Source of the DNA: UBA4717 sp002404395 | Lineage (GTDB): Bacteria; Bacillota; Clostridia; Oscillospirales; CAG-272 | Reading direction: 5' to 3' | Length of the DNA: 64,000 bases | NCBI GenBank assembly: GCA_937902275.1 | Contig: CALFNW010000013.1 | Location: 1-64,000 of the forward strand | In this document: positions 45,220 to 53,043 of the stretch, piece by piece | Position numbering within the stretch: the stretch's first letter is position 1 | How the letters are laid out: the number at the start of each line of letters is the position of its first letter | Program-made: the position numbers and the translations under genes | Notes under the pieces: generated by a model | Told to the model about the DNA's origin: nothing | Seen by the model: only the letters and a program-made list of their open reading frames with translations | Databases searched by the model: none

Positions 45220-45942
45220 TTATATTCGTCGGAAAGCCGTCAATGACCGCAGCTTTGAAACTTCACTCTCGGTCAGTTCGCGGTATTCCCCTCGTCCGAG
45301 CGCACGATCAAGCGTCAGGCTACCGAAAGATATGCGCTCAAGCGAGGTGATCTTGTTGCCGAGCGCGCCGAACATACGCTTTATCTGATGATATTTTCCC
45401 TCGGTCAGCGTGATCTCGCCGCTTTGTCGGTCGTCTCCGACCTTAAGCCTTGATTTTTTCGTTTTATATCCGTCCGCAAGCTCGATTCCGTCCTCAAGCC
45501 TTGATACGTCCGCTTCAGTCAGCGGATCCGCGCACCCGAAGCGGTATATCTTGTCCACATGACGTTTAGGCGACAGAAGCAAATGCGCAAGCTCGCCGTC
45601 GTTCGTGAGCAACATAAGACCCACGGTGTCGCGGTCAAGTCTGCCGCACGGGAAAAGTCCGAGCTTTGAATACTCGTCGCCGAGCAGCTCGGTCACACAT
45701 CTGTCTCCCGGCGCTTCGGTCGCGCTGACGTATCCGCTTGGCTTGTTAAGCATTATGTAAACGAACCTGCGGTATACGATCCGCTCGCCGCGCAGGGTCA
45801 GCTCATCGCGCTCCGGATCAATATGAACGTCGCTTTTTGTGATTATTTTGCCGTTGACGGCGATCTCTCCGCGCCGCGCCGCCTTTGCCGCTTCGCTCCG
45901 CGTCGATCTTCCGCATTCGCTAAGGAATTTATCAATTCTCAT
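45220..45942 (-). CDS. 16S rRNA pseudouridine synthase, RsuA/RluB family
   Basis: 240 residues: N-terminal S4 domain (MRIDKFLSECGRSTRSEAAKAARRGEIAVNG) and pseudouridine synthase core with the catalytic Asp in GRLDRDTVGLMLLTNDG, plus the C-terminal YHQIKRMFGALGNKITSLERISFG typical of the RsuA/RluB/RluE/RluF branch. It isomerises a specific rRNA uridine; 16S U516 (RsuA) is most likely but 23S targets cannot be excluded. No strong ribosome-binding site is seen before ATG 45942. Confidence 0.9.
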   Translation of the reverse strand: MRIDKFLSECGRSTRSEAAKAARRGEIAVNGKIITKSDVHIDPERDELTLRGERIVYRRFVYIMLNKPSGYVSATEAPGDRCVTELLGDEYSKLGLFPCGRLDRDTVGLMLLTNDGELAHLLLSPKRHVDKIYRFGCADPLTEADVSRLEDGIELADGYKTKKSRLKVGDDRQSGEITLTEGKYHQIKRMFGALGNKITSLERISFGSLTLDRALGRGEYRELTESEVSKLRSLTAFRRI

Positions 45943-45980
45943 TTTTCATACCGTAACTTACAATCCGAACAAACGCCGTT

Positions 45981-46115
45981 TCAGAATCTTACCACGTTAA
46001 CTATGATTATCCCGGCAATCAGTGCTCCGAGCACGAATACCGCAAGCGAAATATAAAATGCGCCCAAAAAGTCGCTCTTTGCATATTTCGACGGTTTCCT
46101 ATCTTCTTTATTCAT
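45981..46115 (-). CDS. Small single-pass membrane protein, 44 residues
   Basis: An open frame of 44 codons between the pseudouridine synthase and beta-lactamase-fold genes. It starts MNKEDRKPSKYAKSDF, has one hydrophobic helix of about 24 residues (FYISLAVFVLGALIAG..), and ends NVVRF. A polar N-terminus of about 16 residues precedes the helix, so it is probably a tail-type membrane microprotein. AGG lies about 8 bases upstream of the ATG. I recognise no family. The composition (charged N-end, clean membrane helix, stop right after) supports a real gene. Confidence 0.6.
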   Translation of the reverse strand: MNKEDRKPSKYAKSDFLGAFYISLAVFVLGALIAGIIIVNVVRF

Positions 46116-46166
46116 TATCCGACCTGCCGCATCGTTTTTTACAAGTATGCGCAAAATCCGCGGATT

Positions 46167-47483
46167 TTATTCGCAGACATACTCATGCAGCTCGCGAAGC
46201 TTGGCAAGCAGGGCGCGCACATATCCGTCCGCTTCGGCTCCGCCGCAGTCAAGATCGGTAAACACGATCGCGATATAAGGCCTGTCGCCGAGCACTATCG
46301 CAGCGTCATGGTAAGCATTTATATCCCAACCGTATTTGTGAAGCACCTTATCCGAACCGAGCACGCTTTTCGCAAGCACCAGATGAGCCGAATCGCGCAT
46401 CCACTCGGCAAGCAGGCGCGAATACTCGCCGTTTCCCTGCGTGTACAGGTATATACGCCTGAACATTTCGCCCGCTTCACGCACCGTCAGATTCATTATG
46501 TATCCGTTTGGCGACACGGCGCCGCACTCGCGCGCAAAATCGAAATACGCCTTGCTTCCGAAGCGTTTTTTGATCTGATCAAATGCAATATTATCGCTGT
46601 TTTTTATCGCAAGCTCCATAAGCTCAAGATATGTATACTCGCCGCCGTCCGGCGCATCCTTTAATACGCCCGAGCCGCGCACATCCATGGTCGCATGGTC
46701 AAGGATTATAGTTTCGGTGAGAGCGTCGAAAGTAAGCGCCGGCTCTTCCGGTTCGCCGTCCTTCTCCGCTCTTTCCATTTCAAGCAGGATCGCGGTTATA
46801 AAAGGGGCTTTCATAACGCTTGCCGCGTCAAACACCTCGTCCCCGCCGAAGGAATATTCATATCCCCCGAGCAGATCAAGATAGTATACCGCAACATGAG
46901 GCGCTGTTACCTTTGAGTCCTCGATAAGCGCCGAAAGCGGCAGATAACCGACGACCGCACCGTATTTTTCACGAAGCTTTGCGGTATAGTCGGCACTCGG
47001 GGCAAAATAGTGATCGGCTGCCTCGGGATCGGACTCGAGCCGCTTTTCATACTCTTCTTCGTCAAGCTTTACTCTGACAAGCGGCGCGCCCTTTTGCACA
47101 AGCCCGGCTATCGAGTCGGTTATAAGCGCAAGCCCGTCAAGTTCCTTTTTATCGCGCGTCCGCGTATCCAAAAGCACCTCAAGCCTTTTGATCTCCGATT
47201 CAAGCGTTTCGTTTTCAACCGACGCAGCGTTCAGCGCGCTCTGCCAATCACCCGCCGAAACTCTGAGCTTGCGTTCGGTCTCATCAAGCTTTAAGCGCAG
47301 TTCGTCCGCGTTTTTTTTACTCTCATCAAGCTCCGCGTTTACCGAGTTCAACTCGGAGTCCAGCACGTTAAGCTGTTCAAGCGCCGCGTTTTTGTCCGCA
47401 AGCAGGACTATGCTCAGGACCGCCGCAGCCGCAAACAGCACCGCTGTCACCGCGATCACCGCCGTCATAATCTTTTTATTCAT
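46167..47483 (-). CDS. Membrane-anchored beta-lactamase-fold serine hydrolase with coiled coil
   Basis: 438 residues. N-terminal membrane anchor (about 5-28), a coiled coil (about 32-112, ELDESKKNADELRLKLDETE), and an extracellular class A beta-lactamase-like domain. Catalytic motifs by position: S222-V-M-K225 (SxxK), S296-D-N298 (SDN), K383-Y-G385 (KTG box with Tyr). A clear counterpart of the class A Glu166 is not obvious, so a peptidoglycan-acting or scaffolding role is more likely than antibiotic hydrolysis. The next gene upstream is an amidohydrolase, 27 bases away. Similar coiled-coil serine hydrolases occur in Clostridia without known function. Confidence 0.75.
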   Translation of the reverse strand: MNKKIMTAVIAVTAVLFAAAAVLSIVLLADKNAALEQLNVLDSELNSVNAELDESKKNADELRLKLDETERKLRVSAGDWQSALNAASVENETLESEIKRLEVLLDTRTRDKKELDGLALITDSIAGLVQKGAPLVRVKLDEEEYEKRLESDPEAADHYFAPSADYTAKLREKYGAVVGYLPLSALIEDSKVTAPHVAVYYLDLLGGYEYSFGGDEVFDAASVMKAPFITAILLEMERAEKDGEPEEPALTFDALTETIILDHATMDVRGSGVLKDAPDGGEYTYLELMELAIKNSDNIAFDQIKKRFGSKAYFDFARECGAVSPNGYIMNLTVREAGEMFRRIYLYTQGNGEYSRLLAEWMRDSAHLVLAKSVLGSDKVLHKYGWDINAYHDAAIVLGDRPYIAIVFTDLDCGGAEADGYVRALLAKLRELHEYVCE

Positions 47484-47510
47484 CTGATATTCTCCGAAAC
47501 GCCTCAGAAT

Positions 47511-48671
47511 TTATGCTTCAAAGGCTTTCACTCCGTTAACATACACGGTTTTGACGCGAGAGGTAAAATCAAGCGGCTCGCCGTCATGCAATACAATATC
47601 GGCGTCAAGTCCTGCCTTGAGCTGTCCGATCCTTGAGTCAATGCCGAGGATCTTGGCGGGATTGACCGTGATCGCCTCAAGCGCCTTGTATTTTTCAAGG
47701 CCGCTTTTAACGGCGAGCGAAGCGCACAGGGGCAGATATCCGATCGTTGTCACCGGATGGTCGGTGGTTATCCCGAAGCAAATGCCGTACTTTGATAAGA
47801 GATACGGATTTTCAAAGGTCAGACCGGACAATTCGGGCTTTGAGCGATCGCTCAGATTCGGACCGACAAAAGCGGTAGTGCCCTCAAGCGCAAGCTCGTC
47901 CGCAATTTTGTAGCCCTCAGTGCAATGGAGTATGGTATAGTCAAGCCCGAACTCATGCGCGATACGGATCGCGGTAAATATGTCGTCCGCTCTGTGAGCA
48001 TGGAAGTGCGCCTTGACCGAATGATCGAAAAGCCCGAGCAATGACTCGCTCTTCATGTCGTATTCCGGCTCGTCCGCATCCTCGTCATTTTCATATTCGG
48101 CAAGCTTTTCCTTGTACTTTTTCGCCTTGATAAGCGTTTCTCTGATTATCGCGGCGGTCGCCATGCGGGTCTCGGGACTTTGATTTTTACCGTGATATAC
48201 TCCTTTCGGATTCTCCCCGAGCGCAAACTTTATTGCCGTACACGGATTGATGAGCATTTTGTCCACACGCTTACCGAAGGTCTTGAGCGTGCAGATCTGC
48301 CCGCCGATCGGCGCAGCGCTTCCGGGTGAGACCGATACCGCCGTAACGCCGGCTTCGATCGCTTCCTTGAAGTATTCATCCATAGGATTGACCGCATCAA
48401 GCGCTCTGAGGTGAGGCTCGGAAACTTCGCCGGTCTCATTGCAATCGTCTCCCTCAAAACCGAGTGAGCCTTCGATTATTCCCATATGAGTATGACCGTC
48501 GATAAACCCGGGAGTAGCCGTAAGTCCGCAGGCGTCGATTATTTCATCGGCGTTCGGGTGCTGCCCCGAGCCGACAGCCGTGATCTTTCCGTTTTCAAAT
48601 GCAATATATCCGTTTTCCACTATCCGTCTGTCATCCATCGTGTAGATTTTCAGATTTTTGATTACCGTCAT
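47511..48671 (-). CDS. Metal-dependent amidohydrolase (imidazolonepropionase-like)
   Basis: 386-residue amidohydrolase-superfamily enzyme. First metal motif GFIDGHTHMG (His60, His62), a second HxH-like AHFHAHR, LHCTEG, and the catalytic Asp in TTDHPVTTIG; the C-terminal beta-sandwich part ends AGLDADIVLHDGEPLD. The closest general group is COG1228 (imidazolonepropionase and related amidohydrolases). Most relatives are annotated only as amidohydrolase; the substrate cannot be read. About 93 bases downstream of the divIC end, separated from it by a terminator. Confidence 0.85.
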   Translation of the reverse strand: MTVIKNLKIYTMDDRRIVENGYIAFENGKITAVGSGQHPNADEIIDACGLTATPGFIDGHTHMGIIEGSLGFEGDDCNETGEVSEPHLRALDAVNPMDEYFKEAIEAGVTAVSVSPGSAAPIGGQICTLKTFGKRVDKMLINPCTAIKFALGENPKGVYHGKNQSPETRMATAAIIRETLIKAKKYKEKLAEYENDEDADEPEYDMKSESLLGLFDHSVKAHFHAHRADDIFTAIRIAHEFGLDYTILHCTEGYKIADELALEGTTAFVGPNLSDRSKPELSGLTFENPYLLSKYGICFGITTDHPVTTIGYLPLCASLAVKSGLEKYKALEAITVNPAKILGIDSRIGQLKAGLDADIVLHDGEPLDFTSRVKTVYVNGVKAFEA

Positions 48672-48705
48672 AATTTTCTCCTGTACCGTGTGCGGCGTTA
48701 TCTTA

Positions 48706-48753
48706 ACAAAAATTTACTGTATACGCAGGCACCGAGCCGCGCATACAGTAAAT
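48706..48753 (-). terminator. Terminator after the divIC-like gene
   Basis: Minus strand ATTTACTGTAT/ATACAGTAAAT with a GC-rich interior, followed by TTTTTGTT. Confidence 0.82.
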
Positions 48754-48763
48754 GATCATACGC

Positions 48764-49051
48764 TCATTTTTCAAGATCGTTATAAAAATAAATTTCTTCG
48801 GGCCGCGCCAGATTCAGCTTTTCGCGCGCAACTCTCACTATGTATTCCTCGTCGAACGGTTCTTCGCATTTGTTCTTCATTTCTTCAACCTTGTCGGTAT
48901 AATATGCGATCTTGCTTTCTTTTTCCTCAAGTTCGCTGCTCAGCGAAGAATATTCCATGTTAAGGCTGACCGCCTCGACGATGCAGAAGATCACGACAAC
49001 GAATATGGCAATTTTCGCAGGAAATATCAGCCTGTTTTTATTCGGATTCAT
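48764..49051 (-). CDS. divIC: Septum formation initiator (DivIC/FtsL-like)
   Basis: 95 residues: short basic cytoplasmic N-terminus, one membrane helix (IFPAKIAIFVVVIFCIVEAV), then an extracellular coiled coil (LNMEYSSLSSELEEKESKIAYYTDKVEEM) and a conserved end with EEYIVRVAREKLNLARPEEIYFYN, the DivIC/FtsB pattern. It helps assemble FtsW-FtsI at the septum. Its ATG overlaps the yabQ stop (ATGA), as in the conserved yabP-yabQ-divIC order. Longer frames upstream are the yabQ region read in another frame. Confidence 0.9.
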   Translation of the reverse strand: MNPNKNRLIFPAKIAIFVVVIFCIVEAVSLNMEYSSLSSELEEKESKIAYYTDKVEEMKNKCEEPFDEEYIVRVAREKLNLARPEEIYFYNDLEK

Positions 49052-49707
49052 GACCCTCGCTCCTTTCGTGATCTTCCGTGTCCGTGCTTGCGCGGCAACT
49101 GTGAGCCTTCGGACAGGCTCTCGGACGAAGACTGTGTTTGCGCCTCGGCAAAGCACCCGAAGCCTGAAGCGGCAGACGCCGCAAGCGCTTGCTCCGTTTT
49201 TTGCGAAGCCGCTTTAAACCCCCGCGCCGCGAGCAAACGCGGCAGGAAGCAAATAAGCTTATAATATACAAATACCACCGTAAGCTTCAGAAAAGCCACT
49301 GCGGTTCCCGTCAGCGCCGCACTCAGTCTGCCGAACGTAGCATGATACGCCGCAAATCCGAGCACACAGCCGATATATATGTGCAGTCTGGGCTGCCCGT
49401 AATTAGCGTGAAATAAAAATACCGTCAGAATCACTGCGGCGACAAAACCAAAAAGCATATCTGTCAAAAAGACAACGATATCCGCATAACGGCGTTTAAG
49501 CTTGCCGTGCCGCGCGGCTGTGCCGCGAAGTTTTTCGGCGGCGCGGTCAAAACAGTTCGATACAACATTTCCCGCACACGCCGAGTCTCCGGTCGAAAAC
49601 ACCCTGAGCACCCGAAAAACATCGAATAACAGCCCAAGGCAAAGTCCGAGTATCAGCGACAGCAAAAATACATGGATCTGCTCCGAAAATTCCGCAAAAA
49701 AAGCCAC
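49048..49707 (-). CDS. yabQ: Spore cortex biosynthesis protein YabQ
   Basis: 219 residues with four to five membrane segments; N-terminal SEQIHVFLLSLILGLCLGLLFDVFRVLR is the YabQ signature, and DIVVFLTDMLFGFVAAVILTVFLFHANYGQPRLHIYIGCVLGF follows the family. Needed for cortex formation in Bacillus. The last 45 residues are Ser/Glu/Arg-rich and look like a clade-specific extension. GTG start 49707 directly follows the yabP stop. Expected to be expressed in the mother cell. Confidence 0.9.
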   Translation of the reverse strand: MAFFAEFSEQIHVFLLSLILGLCLGLLFDVFRVLRVFSTGDSACAGNVVSNCFDRAAEKLRGTAARHGKLKRRYADIVVFLTDMLFGFVAAVILTVFLFHANYGQPRLHIYIGCVLGFAAYHATFGRLSAALTGTAVAFLKLTVVFVYYKLICFLPRLLAARGFKAASQKTEQALAASAASGFGCFAEAQTQSSSESLSEGSQLPRKHGHGRSRKERGS

Positions 49708-49977
49708 TTAGCGGAACACTCCCCTAAAAAGACCGTGCTTTTCGGGCTTCGGTTCGTCATACCATACTCCGGTAACACTGCCTTCGGCTTCAAGCACCCC
49801 GGCATCGACGTCAAGCCTTGAAATATGCAGATCTCTCCCGTCAATATTAAGAACGCCCATAACGGTTTTTGCAACTATGCTCGTATCGTCAAATCCGAGC
49901 ACGTCGCAAACGCCGCTCACAGACAGGCGCGCTCCGGCGGATATTTTTATTTCATGCTGAATTTTTTCTTGTTCCAT
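49708..49977 (-). CDS. yabP: Sporulation protein YabP
   Basis: 89-residue YabP, normal length: beta-rich, with the family pattern ARLSVSGVCDVLGFDDTSIVAKTVMGVLNIDGRDLHISRLDVDAGVLEAEG (read across positions 15-67 of the protein). Required for spore cortex in Bacillus, with YabQ downstream. ATG 49977 is chosen since GGGGAG lies 10 bases upstream, right after a 10-bp hairpin. A sequence resembling a sigma-E promoter precedes it. Confidence 0.92.
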   Translation of the reverse strand: MEQEKIQHEIKISAGARLSVSGVCDVLGFDDTSIVAKTVMGVLNIDGRDLHISRLDVDAGVLEAEGSVTGVWYDEPKPEKHGLFRGVFR

Positions 49978-49992
49978 AAACAAACACTCCCC

Positions 49993-50027
49993 TGCCATAC
50001 AACAAGCGTACACTACATTGTATGGCA
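49993..50027 (-). promoter_or_regulatory. Hairpin upstream of the yabP ribosome-binding site
   Basis: TGCCATACAA/TTGTATGGCA, 10 bp, 15-nt loop, overlapping the candidate sigma-E -10 element; no T-run on the minus strand. Confidence 0.6.
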
Positions 50028-50046
50028 AGGTCTGCGTGTTTATTAC
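50017..50046 (-). promoter_or_regulatory. Candidate sigma-E promoter of yabP-yabQ
   Basis: Minus strand GTAATAAA (50046-50039), 14 nt, CATACAAT (50024-50017). The -10 matches the sigma-E consensus CATACAnT closely; the -35 is weaker. yabP is mother-cell expressed in Bacillus. Confidence 0.5.
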
Positions 50047-50282
50047 AATACCTCATAAAGAGAGGCGGCGTCGCTTTTGGCGACAGTGTCACGGACGTCA
50101 AGCACTCTTACTTTAAGCGTTTTTTCGCCGAAAGTAATCTCAACGACATCTCCCGTATTTACGTCATACGACGCTTTTGCGCGCCGTCCGTTTACCGTGA
50201 CATGGTCGGTATCGCAGGCGTCATTTGCGACCGTTCGCCTTTTGATTATTCGCGATACCTTAAGGAATTTGTCAAGACGCAT
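50043..50282 (-). CDS. rqcP: S4-domain RNA-binding protein RqcP (YabO)
   Basis: 79 residues, essentially one S4 domain: MRLDKFLKVSRIIKRRTVANDACDTDHVTVNGRRAKASYDVNTGDVVEI. It matches RqcP, which works with RqcH in ribosome-associated quality control (poly-Ala tailing of stalled chains). In Bacillus it sits in the same mazG-yabO-yabP-yabQ-divIC order. Here it begins six bases after hup. Confidence 0.92.
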   Translation of the reverse strand: MRLDKFLKVSRIIKRRTVANDACDTDHVTVNGRRAKASYDVNTGDVVEITFGEKTLKVRVLDVRDTVAKSDAASLYEVL

Positions 50283-50288
50283 TTTAAC

Positions 50289-50564
50289 TTATTTGTTTAC
50301 CTTGGTCTTGAGAGAAGTGCTTGCAGCAAAAGCAACGCTCTTGGACGCGGCGATCATAATGGTCTCGCCGTTACGCGGGTTGCGGCCCTTGCGTGCCTGT
50401 CTCTCCTTGACATCAAATGTACCGAATCCGACGAGCTGTACCTTTTCTCCGTCGGCAAGCGCCTTTTCGATCGCTTCGATAACTGCGTTAACAGCCTTTT
50501 CGCTCTCGACCTTCTTGAGCCCTGCGTTCTGTGCAACTGTTTCAATAAGTTCTGTCTTGTTCAT
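50289..50564 (-). CDS. hup: HU-family DNA-binding protein
   Basis: 91-residue HU: MNKTELIETVAQNAGLKKVESEKAVNAVIEAIEKALADGEKVQLVGFGTFDVKER is the dimerisation part (read over residues 1-55), followed by the DNA-binding arm RKGRNPRNGETI and the C-terminal helix. A chromosome-packing protein. Its own promoter TTGATA-N17-TATAAT is at 50651-50623, with a small ACCGTA/TACGGT hairpin in the leader. Inserted between mazG and rqcP relative to Bacillus. Confidence 0.95.
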   Translation of the reverse strand: MNKTELIETVAQNAGLKKVESEKAVNAVIEAIEKALADGEKVQLVGFGTFDVKERQARKGRNPRNGETIMIAASKSVAFAASTSLKTKVNK

Positions 50565-50622
50565 TTTCTTTTACCTTTCTGTTATTATGATAATTGACAA
50601 AACCGTATGCTACGGTAACATT

Positions 50623-50651
50623 ATTATATCATCAATTTAACGTCATATCAA
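50623..50651 (-). promoter_or_regulatory. Sigma-A promoter of hup
   Basis: Minus strand TTGATA (50651-50646), 17 nt, TATAAT (50628-50623). Confidence 0.75.
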
Positions 50652-50700
50652 GAGTATTTACGGATTTTTTTATTAAAAATCCACGATTTTTCAATTTTTC

Positions 50701-51375
50701 TCAGCATTTTTCGGCATTTTTTACCAAATCGTCGCATTTTTCAGCCAAAAGTTCTTCGGTATCAAGTCCGCGCTCTGCCGCAGCGGCGCATACATCAAGC
50801 AAAATTTCCGACAATTCCGCGTCCGAACAAGCAAAAAAACGATCGGAGAGCTTGATTTCAAACCCGTATTTCCGTGCTTTGGAGATCAGCTTCTGCGCAC
50901 GCATCAGCGACGGCAGTGCGCATGACACGCCGCGCATCGCATCGTATGCGTCCGCATACCCTTTTTCACGGCGTTTAAGCTGCTCCCACATATCAAGCGC
51001 GTCATCCGCATTTTTGCCTTCGGCAGCGGCAACGTCGCCGAAAATATGCGGGTGACGATATACTAGCTTCCGGCAGATACCGCTCGTTACATCATCTATA
51101 GTAAATCTTGCGCGTTCCTTTTCCAGCTGCGCGTGGAACACCACCTGCAAAAGCAGGTCTCCGAGCTCCTCGCACATATGTGCGGCGTCATCGTTATCAA
51201 TAGTCTCGCAAACTTCGTAAGCTTCCTCAAGCAGATTCTTACGGATGCTTTTGTGATCCTGCGCCCGGTCCCACGGACACCCGTCCGGCGAGCGCAGCAG
51301 CTCTGTCAATCCGCACAGGTCATCGAAGCTGTATTCCGATCTGTTTTTGAATTTTTCCGCGTCTTTTCGTTCCAT
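50701..51375 (-). CDS. mazG: Nucleoside triphosphate pyrophosphohydrolase MazG
   Basis: 224 residues with one complete MazG domain: LRSPDGCPWDRAQDHKSIRKNLLEEAYEVCETID, then CEELGDLLLQVVFHAQLE (the EExxE and ExxD metal-binding pattern), and RKLVYRHPHIFG. It hydrolyses NTPs, including damaged ones, to NMP and PPi. The Bacillus homologue YabN has an extra N-terminal methylase-like domain, absent here. Located 21 bases after spoVB, conserved order. Confidence 0.93.
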   Translation of the reverse strand: MERKDAEKFKNRSEYSFDDLCGLTELLRSPDGCPWDRAQDHKSIRKNLLEEAYEVCETIDNDDAAHMCEELGDLLLQVVFHAQLEKERARFTIDDVTSGICRKLVYRHPHIFGDVAAAEGKNADDALDMWEQLKRREKGYADAYDAMRGVSCALPSLMRAQKLISKARKYGFEIKLSDRFFACSDAELSEILLDVCAAAAERGLDTEELLAEKCDDLVKNAEKC

Positions 51376-51396
51376 TTTGCGTTTTCCTCACTCTGC

Positions 51397-53010
51397 TTAT
51401 CTTTTTACCGCATGGAGCTTTTCAAGCACCGTAAGTATTTTGCCGCTTTTCGGCAAGATCATTATATCCTCGACCTCAAGCAGTCTGAAACACAACACTG
51501 CCGCAATATATACCGCCGCCGCCGCGACGATCGCGATCAGGGTCGAAAGCTTCATGCCTATAATGCCCGAGAGCAGGTGATATGAAAGCATCGCGGTCAC
51601 ACCGCACAGCGCCCCCGCTGCCGCGGGCTTCAGATACACGTCCGCAACCGACGGCACTACGCCGAGTTTCTTTGCGACAAATACCATATTTATCGCTACT
51701 ATTGTAAGATAACACAAAAACGTGCTTATCGGAGTGCCGTATTTGCCGAATAACGGGATCAGGATCAGACTTCCGGCAAGCTTGACAAGCGCTCCCGATG
51801 CCATTGATATTATAGGAAGCTTTTCATGCGACGACGCCTGAAGCAGGGCATTTGTCATTGCAAGCATACATACAAAGTATATCGACACTGACAGCGCCGA
51901 AAGCATGCCCGCACCGTTTTCGACCATTTCCCTTGAGAAAAACATTGATAATATAGGATAAGACAGCACGCCGAGCCCCACCGAGCACGGCAGTGCGATC
52001 AATGAAGTCATTTTAAGCGAGGAGCGCATATATCCCCTTGCGGCGTCAGCCTCGTGCCTTGCAAAGGCCGCGCTGATCATAGGCACTACCGAGTATGTTA
52101 TCGAATATATAAGCACGGGCGGCAGATTGAACATCGGAACGGCAAGCGAGGTATAATTGCCGTATACCTTGACCGCCTCCGCATTGGTGAGTCCGAACTT
52201 CATAAGCCCGTTTGTCATAAACAGCGTGTCGAATATACTCGTCAGGCTCATGACCGAAGAGCTTATCGTTATCGGCAATGCGATCGAAATAAGCCTTGTA
52301 GCGATCTTGCGCGACGGAAGCACCTCAAGCTCATCTCCGTCAAGGCGCGAATACTCTCCGTTATACTTGTTCTCGTTGAATACAAATTTTGAAAGGCAGA
52401 GAAACAGAAAACCGGCAGCTACTCCGATCGCAATGCCGAGCAATGCGTATGCCGCAACCTCCTCCACGGTCATACCGAGAGAAAGCGTGTATTTGGCAAT
52501 AGCGATACCGATAAACAGCTTGCCGAGCGCTTCCATCAGTTGAGATACCGCCGTCGGAAGCATGATCTGATACCCCTGAAAATATCCGCGCAATGCGCTC
52601 GACATACAGCTGAAAAAGAGCGACGGCGCAATCGCCATTATGCAGATCGCCGCTTCGGGCACCGAGATCGCTTCCGCAAGCCATTTTGCGCCGAACACCA
52701 TCATCAATGTACCGACAAGTCCGATCGCGAAAAACAGAACAAGCACCGTTCTGACGATAATTTTTATCTGCTTGATATTTGCGCGCGCACGGCTTTCGGA
52801 TACAAGCATCGAAACCGCCACCGAAAGCCCGGCAGTGGTAAGCATATAAAACCATGCATAGATCGTGTACGCGGCATTGAAATACCCCATACCGATCTCG
52901 CCGAGCAGGTGCGTCAGCGGTATTTTGAACAGAAGTCCGGTCGCTTTTACAAGCATATTTGAAAATGCAAGCAGCAGTACCCCGGTAAAAAATCTCTTTT
53001 GTGTAGTCAT
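51397..53010 (-). CDS. spoVB: Stage V sporulation protein B-type MATE/MVF flippase
   Basis: 537 residues, about 14 membrane helices, of the polysaccharide-transporter/MVF family (GVLLLAFSNMLVKATGLLFKIPLTHLLGEIGMGYFNAAYTIYAWFY is the typical start). SpoVB is thought to act in spore cortex precursor transport; the adjacent mazG, yabP and yabQ genes support SpoVB over a vegetative lipid II flippase such as MurJ. ATG 53010 (MTTQKRFF) has AAAGG upstream; a longer frame to 53025 lacks support. Confidence 0.85.
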   Translation of the reverse strand: MTTQKRFFTGVLLLAFSNMLVKATGLLFKIPLTHLLGEIGMGYFNAAYTIYAWFYMLTTAGLSVAVSMLVSESRARANIKQIKIIVRTVLVLFFAIGLVGTLMMVFGAKWLAEAISVPEAAICIMAIAPSLFFSCMSSALRGYFQGYQIMLPTAVSQLMEALGKLFIGIAIAKYTLSLGMTVEEVAAYALLGIAIGVAAGFLFLCLSKFVFNENKYNGEYSRLDGDELEVLPSRKIATRLISIALPITISSSVMSLTSIFDTLFMTNGLMKFGLTNAEAVKVYGNYTSLAVPMFNLPPVLIYSITYSVVPMISAAFARHEADAARGYMRSSLKMTSLIALPCSVGLGVLSYPILSMFFSREMVENGAGMLSALSVSIYFVCMLAMTNALLQASSHEKLPIISMASGALVKLAGSLILIPLFGKYGTPISTFLCYLTIVAINMVFVAKKLGVVPSVADVYLKPAAAGALCGVTAMLSYHLLSGIIGMKLSTLIAIVAAAAVYIAAVLCFRLLEVEDIMILPKSGKILTVLEKLHAVKR

Positions 53011-53043
53011 TATTCTGCCTTTCAAAGTGTTTTGAGTGACCGC

